Of a DNA stretch of 13,204 nt, positions 1 to 7,302 are shown piece by piece. The translations under genes were made by a program, and so were the position numbers. The notes beneath the pieces are model-generated. The model was not told the DNA's origin, ran no database searches, and saw only the letters and a program-made list of their open reading frames with translations. Numbering within the stretch: position 1 is the first letter of the stretch; every line of letters begins with the position of its first letter. The DNA comes from Candidatus Omnitrophota bacterium (GTDB lineage: Bacteria > Omnitrophota > Gorgyraeia > JABMRG01 > JAFGKX01): NCBI GenBank assembly GCA_016928375.1, contig JAFGKX010000019.1, positions 1-13,204 on the forward strand, given 5' to 3'.

Positions 1-1717
1 CATTCAGATATTTACACAATATCCTTGCTGTATCGGCAGGCTTTATTCCTCCTGCGCCGCCATGCTCTATAAACACAATAAAAGAAAGCTTAGGGTCCTT
101 ATAAGGTAAATACCCCACTATCCAGGCGTGCGTTTCGCCTGAAGGCACCTGGGCAGTACCTGTCTTGGCACATACACTCACGCCTTCGACCTTAGCGCGC
201 TGGCCTGTCCCTGTCGGGTCATTCACTACCTCAAACAATGCCTTCTGTATTATATCAAATTCATCCTTTTTGCCTGTAATTGCTACTTTCGCGGGTCTTG
301 CCGGATGAATATTGCGGCTGCCTATTTTTTTTACCAAATACGGGCGCGGCATAGTATATTTGTTTGCTATAATCGTTACCATTCTGAGCGCCTGTATCGG
401 CGTTATCAGCAAATACCCCTGTCCTATAGAAAAATTTAATGTATCTCCACCCTGCCATGGCTGGTTTACATTAACCCTTTTCCAGAATGGCGAAGGTACA
501 AGCCCGGATATTTCACCCGGCAGGTCAATACCCGTGCATTCTCCCAGTCCGAACTTTATGGCATACTCATGTATAACCTCAGCGCCTATAAGCCTGCCGA
601 CGTTATAAAAGAAAATATTGCAGGAATGTACAAGGCCCTGCATTAAATCTTCTATACCGTGGCCCTGGCTTTTCCAGCATTTAAATTCCGCGTTCCCTAG
701 TTTATACACACCACTGCAGAAAAAAGATGTGTGCCTGGTTATTTTTTTAACGGAAAGCGCTGCCGCAGCCATAACTATTTTAAAAATGGAACCCGGCGGG
801 TACGCTGATGATATAAAACGGTTTAATAACGGGAAATCCGGGTCTTTAAGCAGCGCGCTGCGCTGTTGTTGCGTATTCGGGTCGACAAATATATTTGGAT
901 TAAAACCGGGGGTGCTTATAAGCGCCAGCATCTCTCCTGTTTTGATATCCATGACAGCGGCTGCTGCTTTATCTTCTTTGAGCATCTCATATAAAAGCTC
1001 CTGCAGGCCTATATCTATGGTCAGGTATATGTCATTACCTTTTTGAGGGACTTTATATCCGAGCTGCCGAACCTGGCGCGAGTATGCGTCGACCTCTACC
1101 TGTATACCGCCGTCATCTCCTCTTAAATAACTGTTGTAATATTTTTCGATTCCGGACTTGCCTACATATTCCCGTATTTTATATCCGTATTCCCTTAATA
1201 TACCATATTCCGCCTCATCCATTTTGCCTATATAGCCTGTAATATGCGACAAAGCCTGCGCATGCTGATAATGCCTGCGCGGATTAGCCAGAAGCAGAGT
1301 GCCTTTTATCAAACCTATGTTCTCGTCGATAAAAAACGCCTTGCTCCTTTCTATATCCATAGCTACTATTGTGGGTATAAAAGGCGCGGAATAATTTTTC
1401 TTGTAACTTGCGTATAAACTCTTTTTTGGGATGTTCGCCAGAACACTTAATTTTTCCAAAGTAGCGTCTAGGTCTTTTATCTCATACGGCACCACGGCCA
1501 GGTCAAAAGATACGCGGCTTGAGACCAGCGCAATATTGTTTCTGTCATAAATAATCCCCCTCGGCGCTTCATGAGGAATGACCCTGATGTTGTTTTCCAG
1601 GCTTCGTTTTTTGTAGAACTGATATCGTATTACCTGAAGATAAAAAAGATTTAATACCAGAAAAACAAAAGATACGTATATAACGCTCCTGAATATATTT
1701 TTTCTTATGTCATACAT
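1..1717 (-). CDS. mrdA: Penicillin-binding protein 2 (elongasome transpeptidase), 3' end cut by window edge
   Basis: This is the class B penicillin-binding protein that cross-links peptidoglycan during cell elongation, working with RodA and MreBCD at the inner membrane. I translated 572 residues from ATG 1717 to the left edge without a stop. A single N-terminal membrane segment lies at about residues 9-29. The pedestal/dimerisation region follows, with APRGIIYDRN at about 51-60. The transpeptidase domain starts near residue 230. Its active-site motifs are all visible: SxxK as S310-I-F-K within YPPGSIFK, SxN as S365-C-N, and KTGT at 518-521. The domain runs to near its usual end, so only a short tail is probably missing. 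The start overlaps the mreD 3' end by 8 nt and no strong Shine-Dalgarno is visible, which suggests translational coupling. PBP2 fits better than PBP3 (FtsI) because it follows mreD. Seen: motifs and order. Inferred: rodA probably lies beyond the edge. Confidence 0.95.
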   Translation of the reverse strand, partial: MYDIRKNIFRSVIYVSFVFLVLNLFYLQVIRYQFYKKRSLENNIRVIPHEAPRGIIYDRNNIALVSSRVSFDLAVVPYEIKDLDATLEKLSVLANIPKKSLYASYKKNYSAPFIPTIVAMDIERSKAFFIDENIGLIKGTLLLANPRRHYQHAQALSHITGYIGKMDEAEYGILREYGYKIREYVGKSGIEKYYNSYLRGDDGGIQVEVDAYSRQVRQLGYKVPQKGNDIYLTIDIGLQELLYEMLKEDKAAAAVMDIKTGEMLALISTPGFNPNIFVDPNTQQQRSALLKDPDFPLLNRFISSAYPPGSIFKIVMAAAALSVKKITRHTSFFCSGVYKLGNAEFKCWKSQGHGIEDLMQGLVHSCNIFFYNVGRLIGAEVIHEYAIKFGLGECTGIDLPGEISGLVPSPFWKRVNVNQPWQGGDTLNFSIGQGYLLITPIQALRMVTIIANKYTMPRPYLVKKIGSRNIHPARPAKVAITGKKDEFDIIQKALFEVVNDPTGTGQRAKVEGVSVCAKTGTAQVPSGETHAWIVGYLPYKDPKLSFIVFIEHGGAGGIKPADTARILCKYLN

Positions 1718-2210
1718 AGGCTATTCTGACTCTGAATAATTTGCTCAGAACAAAAAATAACGCCGGGCTTACTACGGCAGTATAAAACGATACCTTAAAC
1801 ATCATCCAAAAACAGCTGGAAAGGTTTATATAGGCGCTATCAAATGCCTGACGATTGACGAATAAAATAACTACGGCTGTTATGTAATATAAAATACCGC
1901 ACAGGGCTGCCTGCGTAAACACTTTTGGTTTGTAAAAATTACCGTAATACCTTAAAAAAAGCGCGCATAAACAAAAACCAAATGTATTGCTGCCAAAAAG
2001 CGCAGTCGAGGTTATATCTTTAAGCAGCCCGCCTGAAACAGCAGCCATAAGCCCTGCTTTATCGTCATCATAGTATAAAGAAAAAAATACGACCAATATA
2101 AACAAAATATCCGGCTTTGCGCCCAACAAAGCAATATCTTCCATCGCCGTTATTTGTATTATCGCGGCGATAAACATCGTAGCAAATATTATCCACCCTT
2201 TTATCTTCAT
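1710..2210 (-). CDS. mreD: Rod shape-determining protein MreD
   Basis: MreD is a small polytopic inner-membrane protein of the elongasome that partners MreC. The 166-residue product is almost wholly hydrophobic, with about five predicted membrane segments separated by short charged loops. The loop YYDDDKAGLMAAVSGGLLKD has the acidic-then-glycine pattern typical of the family. The frame extends upstream to a GTG at 2243, which would add MNEKARGGKYN and has an AGGA seven nt ahead. I prefer ATG 2210 for three reasons. It has AGGCGG ten nt upstream. It starts directly with the first membrane helix (MKIKGWIIFATMF), as in the family. The extra residues lie in a GC-rich, hairpin-prone intergenic stretch that does not look coding. 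The gene follows mreC and overlaps mrdA by 8 nt. The identity rests largely on hydrophobicity and position between mreC and mrdA, because MreD sequences are poorly conserved. Confidence 0.9.
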   Translation of the reverse strand: MKIKGWIIFATMFIAAIIQITAMEDIALLGAKPDILFILVVFFSLYYDDDKAGLMAAVSGGLLKDITSTALFGSNTFGFCLCALFLRYYGNFYKPKVFTQAALCGILYYITAVVILFVNRQAFDSAYINLSSCFWMMFKVSFYTAVVSPALFFVLSKLFRVRIAYV

Positions 2211-2340
2211 ATTATATTTTCCGCCTCGGGCCTTCTCGTTCACTTGCGGGTCCTGCCCGGTGTAAATTCTCCCATTTCCTGCCTTCCCCGGCCGCCCGCC
2301 TAATAAACGGTGCCGCCCTCGGCAGAAAATTAATTATTTC
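2211..2340 (-). repeat. GC-rich, hairpin-prone stretch between mreC and mreD, possible repeat element or structured RNA
   Basis: The mreC-mreD gap is unusually GC-rich compared with the AT-rich sequence on either side. On the minus strand it holds a hairpin TGCCG-AGGG-CGGCA (2311-2324) and a second one CGGG-CAGGA-CCCG (2247-2259). The related strings CCGAGGGCGG and CCCGAGGCGG lie near its two ends. No T-run follows either hairpin, so neither is a standard terminator, and transcription presumably continues into mreD. The mreD ribosome binding site (AGGCGG, 2221-2226) lies at its downstream edge. It could be a dispersed palindromic repeat inserted in the operon, or a structured RNA that tunes mreD expression. 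The repeat label is a hypothesis, since only one copy is in view. Confidence 0.35.
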
Positions 2341-2360
2341 AAATCTACTCAAGTAAAATA

Positions 2361-3137
2361 TTATTTCACGCACAGCACTTCTTCAATGCGGGATATGTCA
2401 AATTCTGGTTTTACTATGGCTTGAAGCCATATTCCGTTGGGCGAGAATTCCACTCTTACCACCTTTCCTATGGCAAGGCCTTTGGGGAAAGCAGAACTAA
2501 AACCTGAAGTTATTATCATATCATCTTTTTTTATATCCGCATCCGGCGCAAGGTATACCAGTTTGCATAAACCCTGCGATACGCCGTAAAGCATGCCTTC
2601 GCATCTCGAACGGCTGTCTATTGCCATTATTTTGGAACTCGGATCCGTAATAAGAAGCACCCTGCTTATGCTCTGAGCAATTTCCGTTACCCTGCCTACG
2701 ATACCCGCAGGGGTAATAACCGTGGTATTTTTAACTATACCTTGTTTTTTACCGGCGCCGATTATTATCGAATTGAATATGCCCGACGGATCTTTTGCTA
2801 TTACAGGGCATGCGATAAAGGCGAGCTGGCTTTTCTCTTTAAAGGAAAGTATCTGCTTAAGGCGTTGGTTTTCCGCCTTTAACTCCTCAAGCTGGGTAAG
2901 GGCGCCTTTTAATGCCTCGGCCTCCTGGGACAAAATCTTATTTTCCTGTATGAGCTTTCCGGATGTGGCAGCATGCCTTATGCCATAAAAGGCGCTGCTG
3001 CTTAAATAAAGCGGGTATTTTATTGCATTCAAAAAAAGCAATTTGGGGTAATCGATATACTTAGGCGGAGCAACGAATACTAATACAAGGTAAATGAATA
3101 AAAAAAGGTAGGGTATGTACTTTTTTAATTTTTTCAC
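2361..3137 (-). CDS. mreC: Rod shape-determining protein MreC
   Basis: MreC is the bitopic elongasome protein whose periplasmic beta domains bind and activate PBP2. The 258-residue product is a normal length for the family. It has a short basic N-terminus (MKKLKKYIPY), one membrane segment at about residues 7-24, and a coiled coil at about 62-100 (the QENKILSQEAEALK and QLEELKAENQRLKQIL heptads). Two beta-barrel subdomains follow, with the family patterns SIIIGAGKKQGIVKNTTVIT, GIVGRVTEI, RVLLITDPSSKI and MIITSGFSSAFPKGLAIGKV. The start is a GTG at 3137 with only a weak purine stretch upstream, 23 nt after the mreB stop, so coupling to mreB is likely. mreD follows after about 150 nt, an unusually long gap for this operon. 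Confidence 0.95.
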   Translation of the reverse strand: MKKLKKYIPYLFLFIYLVLVFVAPPKYIDYPKLLFLNAIKYPLYLSSSAFYGIRHAATSGKLIQENKILSQEAEALKGALTQLEELKAENQRLKQILSFKEKSQLAFIACPVIAKDPSGIFNSIIIGAGKKQGIVKNTTVITPAGIVGRVTEIAQSISRVLLITDPSSKIMAIDSRSRCEGMLYGVSQGLCKLVYLAPDADIKKDDMIITSGFSSAFPKGLAIGKVVRVEFSPNGIWLQAIVKPEFDISRIEEVLCVK

Positions 3138-3160
3138 TCAAGATCTTCAATGCTTTAAGG

Positions 3161-4258
3161 TTAATAGGATTTGATTTCCGGCTTATGGGAAACTGCTACT
3201 TTTTTAAGATACTTGATCTCCTCGAGGGCTTTCCCTGTGCCCTGGGCAACTGCCGTAATAGGATCTTCCGCAATATGAACCGGCAGGCCTGTTTCTTCGG
3301 AAATAATCTTATCTATGCCCCTTAAAAGAGAGCCTCCTCCCGCAACTACTATGCCGCGCTCAATTAGATCAGCGGATAATTCCGGCGGGGTCCTTTCCAG
3401 CGCCATTCTTGTTGTCTCTACTATTTCTTTTACAGGCTCGGAAAGCGCCTCTCTTATTTCTTCTGAGGTAATTGTAATCATTTTAGGCAGCCCTGTAACC
3501 AGGTCACGGCCCCTTACCTCCATCTTAAGTTCTTCTTCTAACGGGTATGCGGAGCCTATCTTTATCTTTATCTCTTCGGCTGTGCGCTCGCCCACCATCA
3601 GGTTATAAGTCTTTTTAAGGTATTCTATAATAGCTGTATCCATTTCATCGCCGCCTATCCTAATCGATTTCGAAAACACAATACCTGCCAGGGATATTAC
3701 AGCTATTTCCGTAGTGCCGCCGCCTATATCGATAATCATATTGCCCGCGGGTTCTTCTATCGGAAGCCCAACGCCTATTGCGGCTGCCATAGGCTCTTCT
3801 ATCATATACACTTCTCTTGCGCCGGCTTTTTCAGCTGATTCACGCACAGCGCGTTTTTCAACCTCGGTAATGCCCGAAGGAATTCCTATGACCATTCTCG
3901 GGCTTACCAGCACCCTTTTATTGTGCACTTTATTTATGAAATACCGCACCATGCTTTCCGTAATCTCAAAATCAGTTATAACACCGTCTCGCATGGGCCT
4001 TATTGCCACTATATTTCCCGGAGTCCTGCCCAGCATCCTTTTTGCCTCATTCCCCACTGCCAGAACTTCGCCTGTAGATTTCTGTATGGCTACGACTGAA
4101 GGCTCGCAAAGCACAATGCCTCTTCCTTTTACATATACAAGAGTGCTTGATGTTCCAAGGTCCATGCCCAGGTCGCTTGAGGAAAACATTCCTCTTACAT
4201 AATTAACGGCCTTTTTCAGGATTTCTAAGATATTATTTTTATTATCGGATTTTTTCAT
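3161..4258 (-). CDS. mreB: Rod shape-determining protein MreB (bacterial actin)
   Basis: MreB is an ATP-binding actin homologue that forms short membrane-bound filaments guiding cell-wall synthesis. All actin-fold motifs are present. Phosphate 1 is DLGTSST (33-39), phosphate 2 is IDIGGGTTE (176-184), and the adenosine motif is [15 protein letters not shown] (302-316). [13 protein letters not shown] lies at 154-166. An in-frame ATG at 4300 would add 14 residues but has no Shine-Dalgarno. ATG 4258 has GAGG eight nt upstream and gives 365 residues. Compared with the usual start near [12 protein letters not shown], there are still about 23 extra residues. They include [18 protein letters not shown], which reads as an amphipathic helix and probably binds the membrane, as the shorter N-terminal helix does in E. 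coli MreB. The gene is first of mreBCD-mrdA and sits about 100 nt downstream of a strong promoter. Confidence 0.97.
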   Translation of the reverse strand: MKKSDNKNNILEILKKAVNYVRGMFSSSDLGMDLGTSSTLVYVKGRGIVLCEPSVVAIQKSTGEVLAVGNEAKRMLGRTPGNIVAIRPMRDGVITDFEITESMVRYFINKVHNKRVLVSPRMVIGIPSGITEVEKRAVRESAEKAGAREVYMIEEPMAAAIGVGLPIEEPAGNMIIDIGGGTTEIAVISLAGIVFSKSIRIGGDEMDTAIIEYLKKTYNLMVGERTAEEIKIKIGSAYPLEEELKMEVRGRDLVTGLPKMITITSEEIREALSEPVKEIVETTRMALERTPPELSADLIERGIVVAGGGSLLRGIDKIISEETGLPVHIAEDPITAVAQGTGKALEEIKYLKKVAVSHKPEIKSY

Positions 4259-4266
4259 AATATTGG

Positions 4267-4278
4267 CCTCGCTTGAGG
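4267..4278 (-). promoter_or_regulatory. mreB ribosome binding site within a small hairpin
   Basis: On the minus strand GAGG (4267-4270) lies eight nt before ATG 4258 and decides that start over the upstream ATG at 4300. It can pair with CCTC at 4275-4278 across an AAGC loop. The four-base-pair stem is weak, so control of ribosome access is only a possibility. Confidence 0.5.
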
Positions 4279-4334
4279 TAAAAATTCCCAAATGAAGCAT
4301 CTTTAAAGAAGAACTTCTTCGGAATCTCGGAAAT

Positions 4335-4351
4335 AAGCTTCACTGAAGCTT
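4335..4351 (-). promoter_or_regulatory. Inverted repeat just downstream of the mreB promoter
   Basis: A perfect inverted repeat with 7-bp arms and a 3-nt centre (AAGCTTC-AGT-GAAGCTT on the minus strand) lies about 14 nt downstream of the mreB -10 box, so it starts just after the expected transcription start. It could be a repressor operator or a hairpin at the 5' end of the mRNA. A weaker stem AAGAA-GTTC-TTCTT lies further down the leader at about 4306-4319. There is no T-run, so it is not a terminator. Confidence 0.45.
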
Positions 4352-4364
4352 CTACATTCGGGAC

Positions 4365-4393
4365 ATTATAACAAATGCCTATATATAAGTCAA
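4365..4393 (-). promoter_or_regulatory. Sigma70-type promoter for mreBCD-mrdA
   Basis: On the minus strand the -35 box TTGACT (4393-4388) is separated by exactly 17 nt from the -10 box TATAAT (4370-4365). A TG one base ahead of the -10 makes it an extended -10. The element sits entirely in the short space between the aroA stop (4397) and the mreB leader, as expected for an operon promoter. The predicted start of transcription is near 4357-4359, giving a leader of about 100 nt. Confidence 0.85.
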
Positions 4394-4396
4394 TAT

Positions 4397-5698
4397 CTAA
4401 AGTATCTTAAAACCGTTTATTATATCCATAAAACCGGGAAAGGATGTATTAATACAGTCTGTATCTTCTACTGTAATAGGCTTATCCGATAAACAGCCCG
4501 CTATAATCATGGCCATGGCTGTCCTATGGTCGCCAAAACTGGTTACCTTTGCCTGCTTGATATTTTTAAGCGGGCCTTTTATTATTATGGCATCGGCTTG
4601 CGAGGATACATCCGCGCCTATCGCGCGCAGATTCGTAACCATGGAATTTATCCTGTCGGTTTCCTTTACGCGCAGTTCGTTTAAACCTTTTACAATTGTT
4701 TCTCCCTGAGCAAATACCGCAAGTAGTGTAAGTATTGGTATTTCGTCTATCATGCTTGGGATCTGGCCCGGCTGAACAATTATCGATTTTAACTTAGAGC
4801 TTTTGACTACTATGTCGGCCGCAGGTTCGTAATCTTCCTGTTTTATATTTTTTATTGTTATATCTGCGCCCATTTTTCTGGCCGCATCAACAAAACCCAT
4901 CCTCGTAGGATTTATACCGCAGGAAATTATGGTTATTTCGGTTTTCGGCAAAAGCATGCCCAGGGCTATAAAAAATGCCGCACTCGATATATCGGACGGT
5001 ACATTCAATTCTCCGGGGCTTATCAGCTGCTGCCCTCCGGCAACAGAGACCTCGGTTTTACTTTTTAATAAAACTTTTGCCTTGAAAAGTTTAAAAATTC
5101 TTTCCGTATGGTCTCTCGACTGTTGCGGCTCTGTTATTACTGATGCGCCATCGGCATATAATGCCGCCAGCATAAGGCATGATTTAACCTGGGCGCTGGC
5201 AACCGGGACATTATAAACAATGGGCTTAAGCTGCGCTCCTTTTATTTTTAAAGGCGCAAAATTTGCGTCATCGCGCCCTTCTATCGATGCGCCCATTATA
5301 CGCAAAGGCTGCGTTATTCTTTTCATCGGCCGTTTTGACAGTGACTCGTCGCCGATAAGAATAGTTTCGAATGGCTGGCCTGCAAGAATACCGGGCAATA
5401 ACCTCATAGATGTGCCGGAGTTGCCAAGGTATATTTCCGAATCCGGTTTCTTCAGTCCGAAAAGTCCCGCACCGTTTACGACAAGCGAACCATCTTTCGC
5501 TTTGTCGGTTTTAATACCCATTTTTTCAAAGGCCTTTAAAGTATTCAGGCAATCCTCGGCAGTAAGAAAATTCCTTATAACGGTCCTGCCGTTGGATATG
5601 GAAGCAAGTATTATTGCGCGGTGCGATATTGATTTATCTCCGGGCACACTTATAGATGTCTTTAAAGAAGGTATTTTGGTTGTTGTAACACTGCTCAT
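4397..5698 (-). CDS. aroA: 3-phosphoshikimate 1-carboxyvinyltransferase (EPSP synthase)
   Basis: The enzyme transfers enolpyruvyl from PEP to shikimate-3-phosphate, the sixth step of the shikimate pathway, in the cytoplasm. The 433-residue product is a normal length. Family motifs are clear: PGDKSISHRA (19-28, with the binding lysine K22), LGNSGTSMRLL (91-101), LNVPSDISSAAFF (231-243), SMIDEIPIL (315-323, with the catalytic-type Asp D318), LRVKETDRI (342-350) and FGDHRTAMA (388-396). The NSGTSMRLL pattern and the RDHTER motif (195-200) resemble the class II type more than the E. coli type, which reads NAGTAMRP at this position. ATG 5698 overlaps the upstream coiled-coil gene as ATGA, with no strong Shine-Dalgarno, so it is probably translationally coupled. 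I see no terminator after the stop, so read-through into mreB is likely in addition to the mreB promoter. Confidence 0.96.
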   Translation of the reverse strand: MSSVTTTKIPSLKTSISVPGDKSISHRAIILASISNGRTVIRNFLTAEDCLNTLKAFEKMGIKTDKAKDGSLVVNGAGLFGLKKPDSEIYLGNSGTSMRLLPGILAGQPFETILIGDESLSKRPMKRITQPLRIMGASIEGRDDANFAPLKIKGAQLKPIVYNVPVASAQVKSCLMLAALYADGASVITEPQQSRDHTERIFKLFKAKVLLKSKTEVSVAGGQQLISPGELNVPSDISSAAFFIALGMLLPKTEITIISCGINPTRMGFVDAARKMGADITIKNIKQEDYEPAADIVVKSSKLKSIIVQPGQIPSMIDEIPILTLLAVFAQGETIVKGLNELRVKETDRINSMVTNLRAIGADVSSQADAIIIKGPLKNIKQAKVTSFGDHRTAMAMIIAGCLSDKPITVEDTDCINTSFPGFMDIINGFKIL

Positions 5699-6453
5699 CT
5701 GATTAGATTGACTTGATCCGATACTTCAAGTTCTACGTTGGTAAAACCTTCGGTGGGCACTGCGCTTGACATATCTTTATAAACTTTTTCCACTATTAAC
5801 CTGGAAACCGGCTGGCTGTTGCGCCGCACCTCCAGAATATCCCCGACTATTACACCGTTATCGATGCCTATATTTACTATCGCAAACCCGTATTTATTAT
5901 TCACTTCCACTATTGCGCCCTCGGCAGGCTCGGTCAGCTTGACCACTATTCTATCCAATTCCACGCCTTTTTCCGGCTTAATGTATTTCTTTATATTTTC
6001 CTCGATCTGCCGTTTTTCTTCGTTTAACTTTTCTATTTCCTGAACAGCGATTCTATTTTTGGATGTTATTTCGCTGAATCTTTGCATCAGGCTGGTTTTT
6101 TCTTCACCCAGCTTTTCCAGTTCCTGTTTAAGGCTTAACGCCTGCACACGTTTTTCCTGCAATGTGCTTATTGCCTGCTCTTTTTTGCTTTTTAATTCCT
6201 CTGTGCGGGTATTATAAGCAGTAATTTTGTTCTGAAATTCCGATATGCCTGATTCAAGATTATCATTTTGCCGATTAAGCGATTCGAGGCTCTCTTTTGC
6301 GGCAATTATCTCCTTGTCAACCGTTTCTATCCTGGCCATTATTAAAGCAAGCTCCGCTTTTTCCTGCTTAAGCTGCATATTGAAAATAAGCGCAGCTAAC
6401 CCGGCAATAAATATAACGCCCGCGATTATTATGGTAAATGTATTTTTCATCAT
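5695..6453 (-). CDS. Uncharacterised membrane-anchored coiled-coil protein with C-terminal beta-type domain (second of a paralogous pair)
   Basis: I do not recognise this 252-residue protein as a named family. It starts with one hydrophobic segment (about 7-26), with no lipobox. A long, highly charged coiled coil rich in E, K, Q and L covers about 28-157. A C-terminal domain of about 90 residues carries a strand-rich pattern, VN-x4-F-x3-N-I-G-x3-G-x3-G-D (184-205), ending in VSDQVNLIR. The same pattern aligns without gaps in the upstream neighbour, so the two are paralogues. The architecture of anchor, coil and beta domain parallels MreC and suggests an extracytoplasmic role in the envelope, but this is inference. 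Two start codons are adjacent (6453 and 6450), 2 nt after the neighbour's stop. The 3' end overlaps aroA as ATGA. Membership in a transcript with aroA, just upstream of mreBCD, is the only contextual hint. Confidence 0.85.
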   Translation of the reverse strand: MMKNTFTIIIAGVIFIAGLAALIFNMQLKQEKAELALIMARIETVDKEIIAAKESLESLNRQNDNLESGISEFQNKITAYNTRTEELKSKKEQAISTLQEKRVQALSLKQELEKLGEEKTSLMQRFSEITSKNRIAVQEIEKLNEEKRQIEENIKKYIKPEKGVELDRIVVKLTEPAEGAIVEVNNKYGFAIVNIGIDNGVIVGDILEVRRNSQPVSRLIVEKVYKDMSSAVPTEGFTNVELEVSDQVNLIR

Positions 6454-6455
6454 CT

Positions 6456-7277
6456 TTAATATTTTATAACTTTATTTCCTGCGCGCAACCTGTACGCATC
6501 CAGATTTTTTCCGCCGCTTGCTGCCGATATATTTTCTCTGACTGTTTCAACAGATACTTCTCCGAGCGGCCTATTCACATCATATATCATAAACCTGTCG
6601 CCTTCTTTAATACCGTCTTTTTTACCAAGGTTAATAACTACAAAATTAAACTCTCTGTTGACTACCAGAACCTCACCGCTTTGCGCAATTTTATCCGCAG
6701 AAGCAACAGGTTCCGGCTCAGGCGCAGCTTCAGCAACTACAGGTTCAGGCTTAACTTGTTGCGGTTTTTTATCAACAGAAGCAGCCTCTTTCATTCCGGC
6801 AGTCCGCATCATGCTCTGAAGGTGGCTTTTAAGCGCATTTTTTGCCTGCTGCAGCAGTGTCAAGCGGTCCCCCATATCCCTGGAATCTTGCTGCGCGGAG
6901 GTAATTTCGGCAATGAGGCCTTCTTTTTCAGCTGCAATAGATTTAATTGCCTGACGCATCGAATATATGCTGCTTTCAGTTTCTGCCAGCTGTGTTTCCG
7001 AGGCATCATATATTTTTTTAATCTGCTCGATCTGTATCTCCAGGGCCGATGCCTCTCTGGTCAAATCATCCAATTTTTTCTCAGCTTCGATTTTTATTTT
7101 TTCTTTTGTCCTGAATTCATCCTGAATTCTGTTCAGAGAGCCTCTCAGTACGGCTAATTTTACGGAAGAAGCATTTTTCTGGGACTTTTCTTTTTCTTTG
7201 GCGCTAAAAAGCCCTGCCGATAAAATCACTAATGAAATAGCGACTATTATCAGCAGGGCATCTTTAAAATTTTTCAT
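6456..7277 (-). CDS. Uncharacterised membrane-anchored coiled-coil protein with C-terminal beta-type domain (first of a paralogous pair)
   Basis: This 273-residue protein is not one I can name. A hydrophobic segment at about 8-24 follows a short basic start (MKNFK) and acts as an anchor or uncleaved signal. A charged coiled coil spans about 40-158. A proline/alanine/glutamate-rich linker (about 168-196) leads to a C-terminal beta-type domain with VN-x4-F-x3-N-L-G-x3-G-x3-G-D (206-227), then DVNRPLGEVSVETV and a basic end. The downstream neighbour has the same domain order and the same motif without gaps, but lacks the linker. The pattern resembles small beta modules at the ends of some MreC- or flagellar-associated proteins, though I cannot assign one. 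ATG 7277 has no clear Shine-Dalgarno. It is the first gene after the 7352-7378 promoter, about 70 nt downstream of the expected transcription start. A 239-codon plus-strand frame here is a shadow of the coil codons. Confidence 0.85.
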   Translation of the reverse strand: MKNFKDALLIIVAISLVILSAGLFSAKEKEKSQKNASSVKLAVLRGSLNRIQDEFRTKEKIKIEAEKKLDDLTREASALEIQIEQIKKIYDASETQLAETESSIYSMRQAIKSIAAEKEGLIAEITSAQQDSRDMGDRLTLLQQAKNALKSHLQSMMRTAGMKEAASVDKKPQQVKPEPVVAEAAPEPEPVASADKIAQSGEVLVVNREFNFVVINLGKKDGIKEGDRFMIYDVNRPLGEVSVETVRENISAASGGKNLDAYRLRAGNKVIKY

Positions 7278-7302
7278 ATATATTTATATAAAACTTTGGG
7301 GT

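Noticed and set aside
300..330. Apparent lack of a gene over the first 1.7 kb when only complete frames are considered
   Set aside because: The minus strand reads as one open frame from ATG 1717 through base 1 with full PBP2 motifs; it is simply cut by the window edge.
618..1046. 142-codon open frame on the plus strand
   Set aside because: Antisense to the PBP2 transpeptidase domain, whose SxxK and SxN motifs are intact on the minus strand; the plus-strand protein looks like nothing known.
2247..2324. Hairpins between mreC and mreD as an intrinsic terminator
   Set aside because: Neither stem is followed by a T-run on the minus strand, and termination here would cut mreD and mrdA from their promoter.
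3714..4202. 162-codon open frame on the plus strand
   Set aside because: Shadow of mreB codons; the actin motifs on the minus strand account for this sequence.
4259..4300. Longer mreB start at ATG 4300
   Set aside because: No Shine-Dalgarno before it, and the added residues [14 protein letters not shown] do not resemble MreB; ATG 4258 has GAGG at good spacing.
6438..7157. 239-codon open frame on the plus strand
   Set aside because: It lies antisense to the first coiled-coil gene, is F/R/C-rich as expected from reading Glu/Lys/Gln-rich coil codons backwards, and has no recognisable domain.
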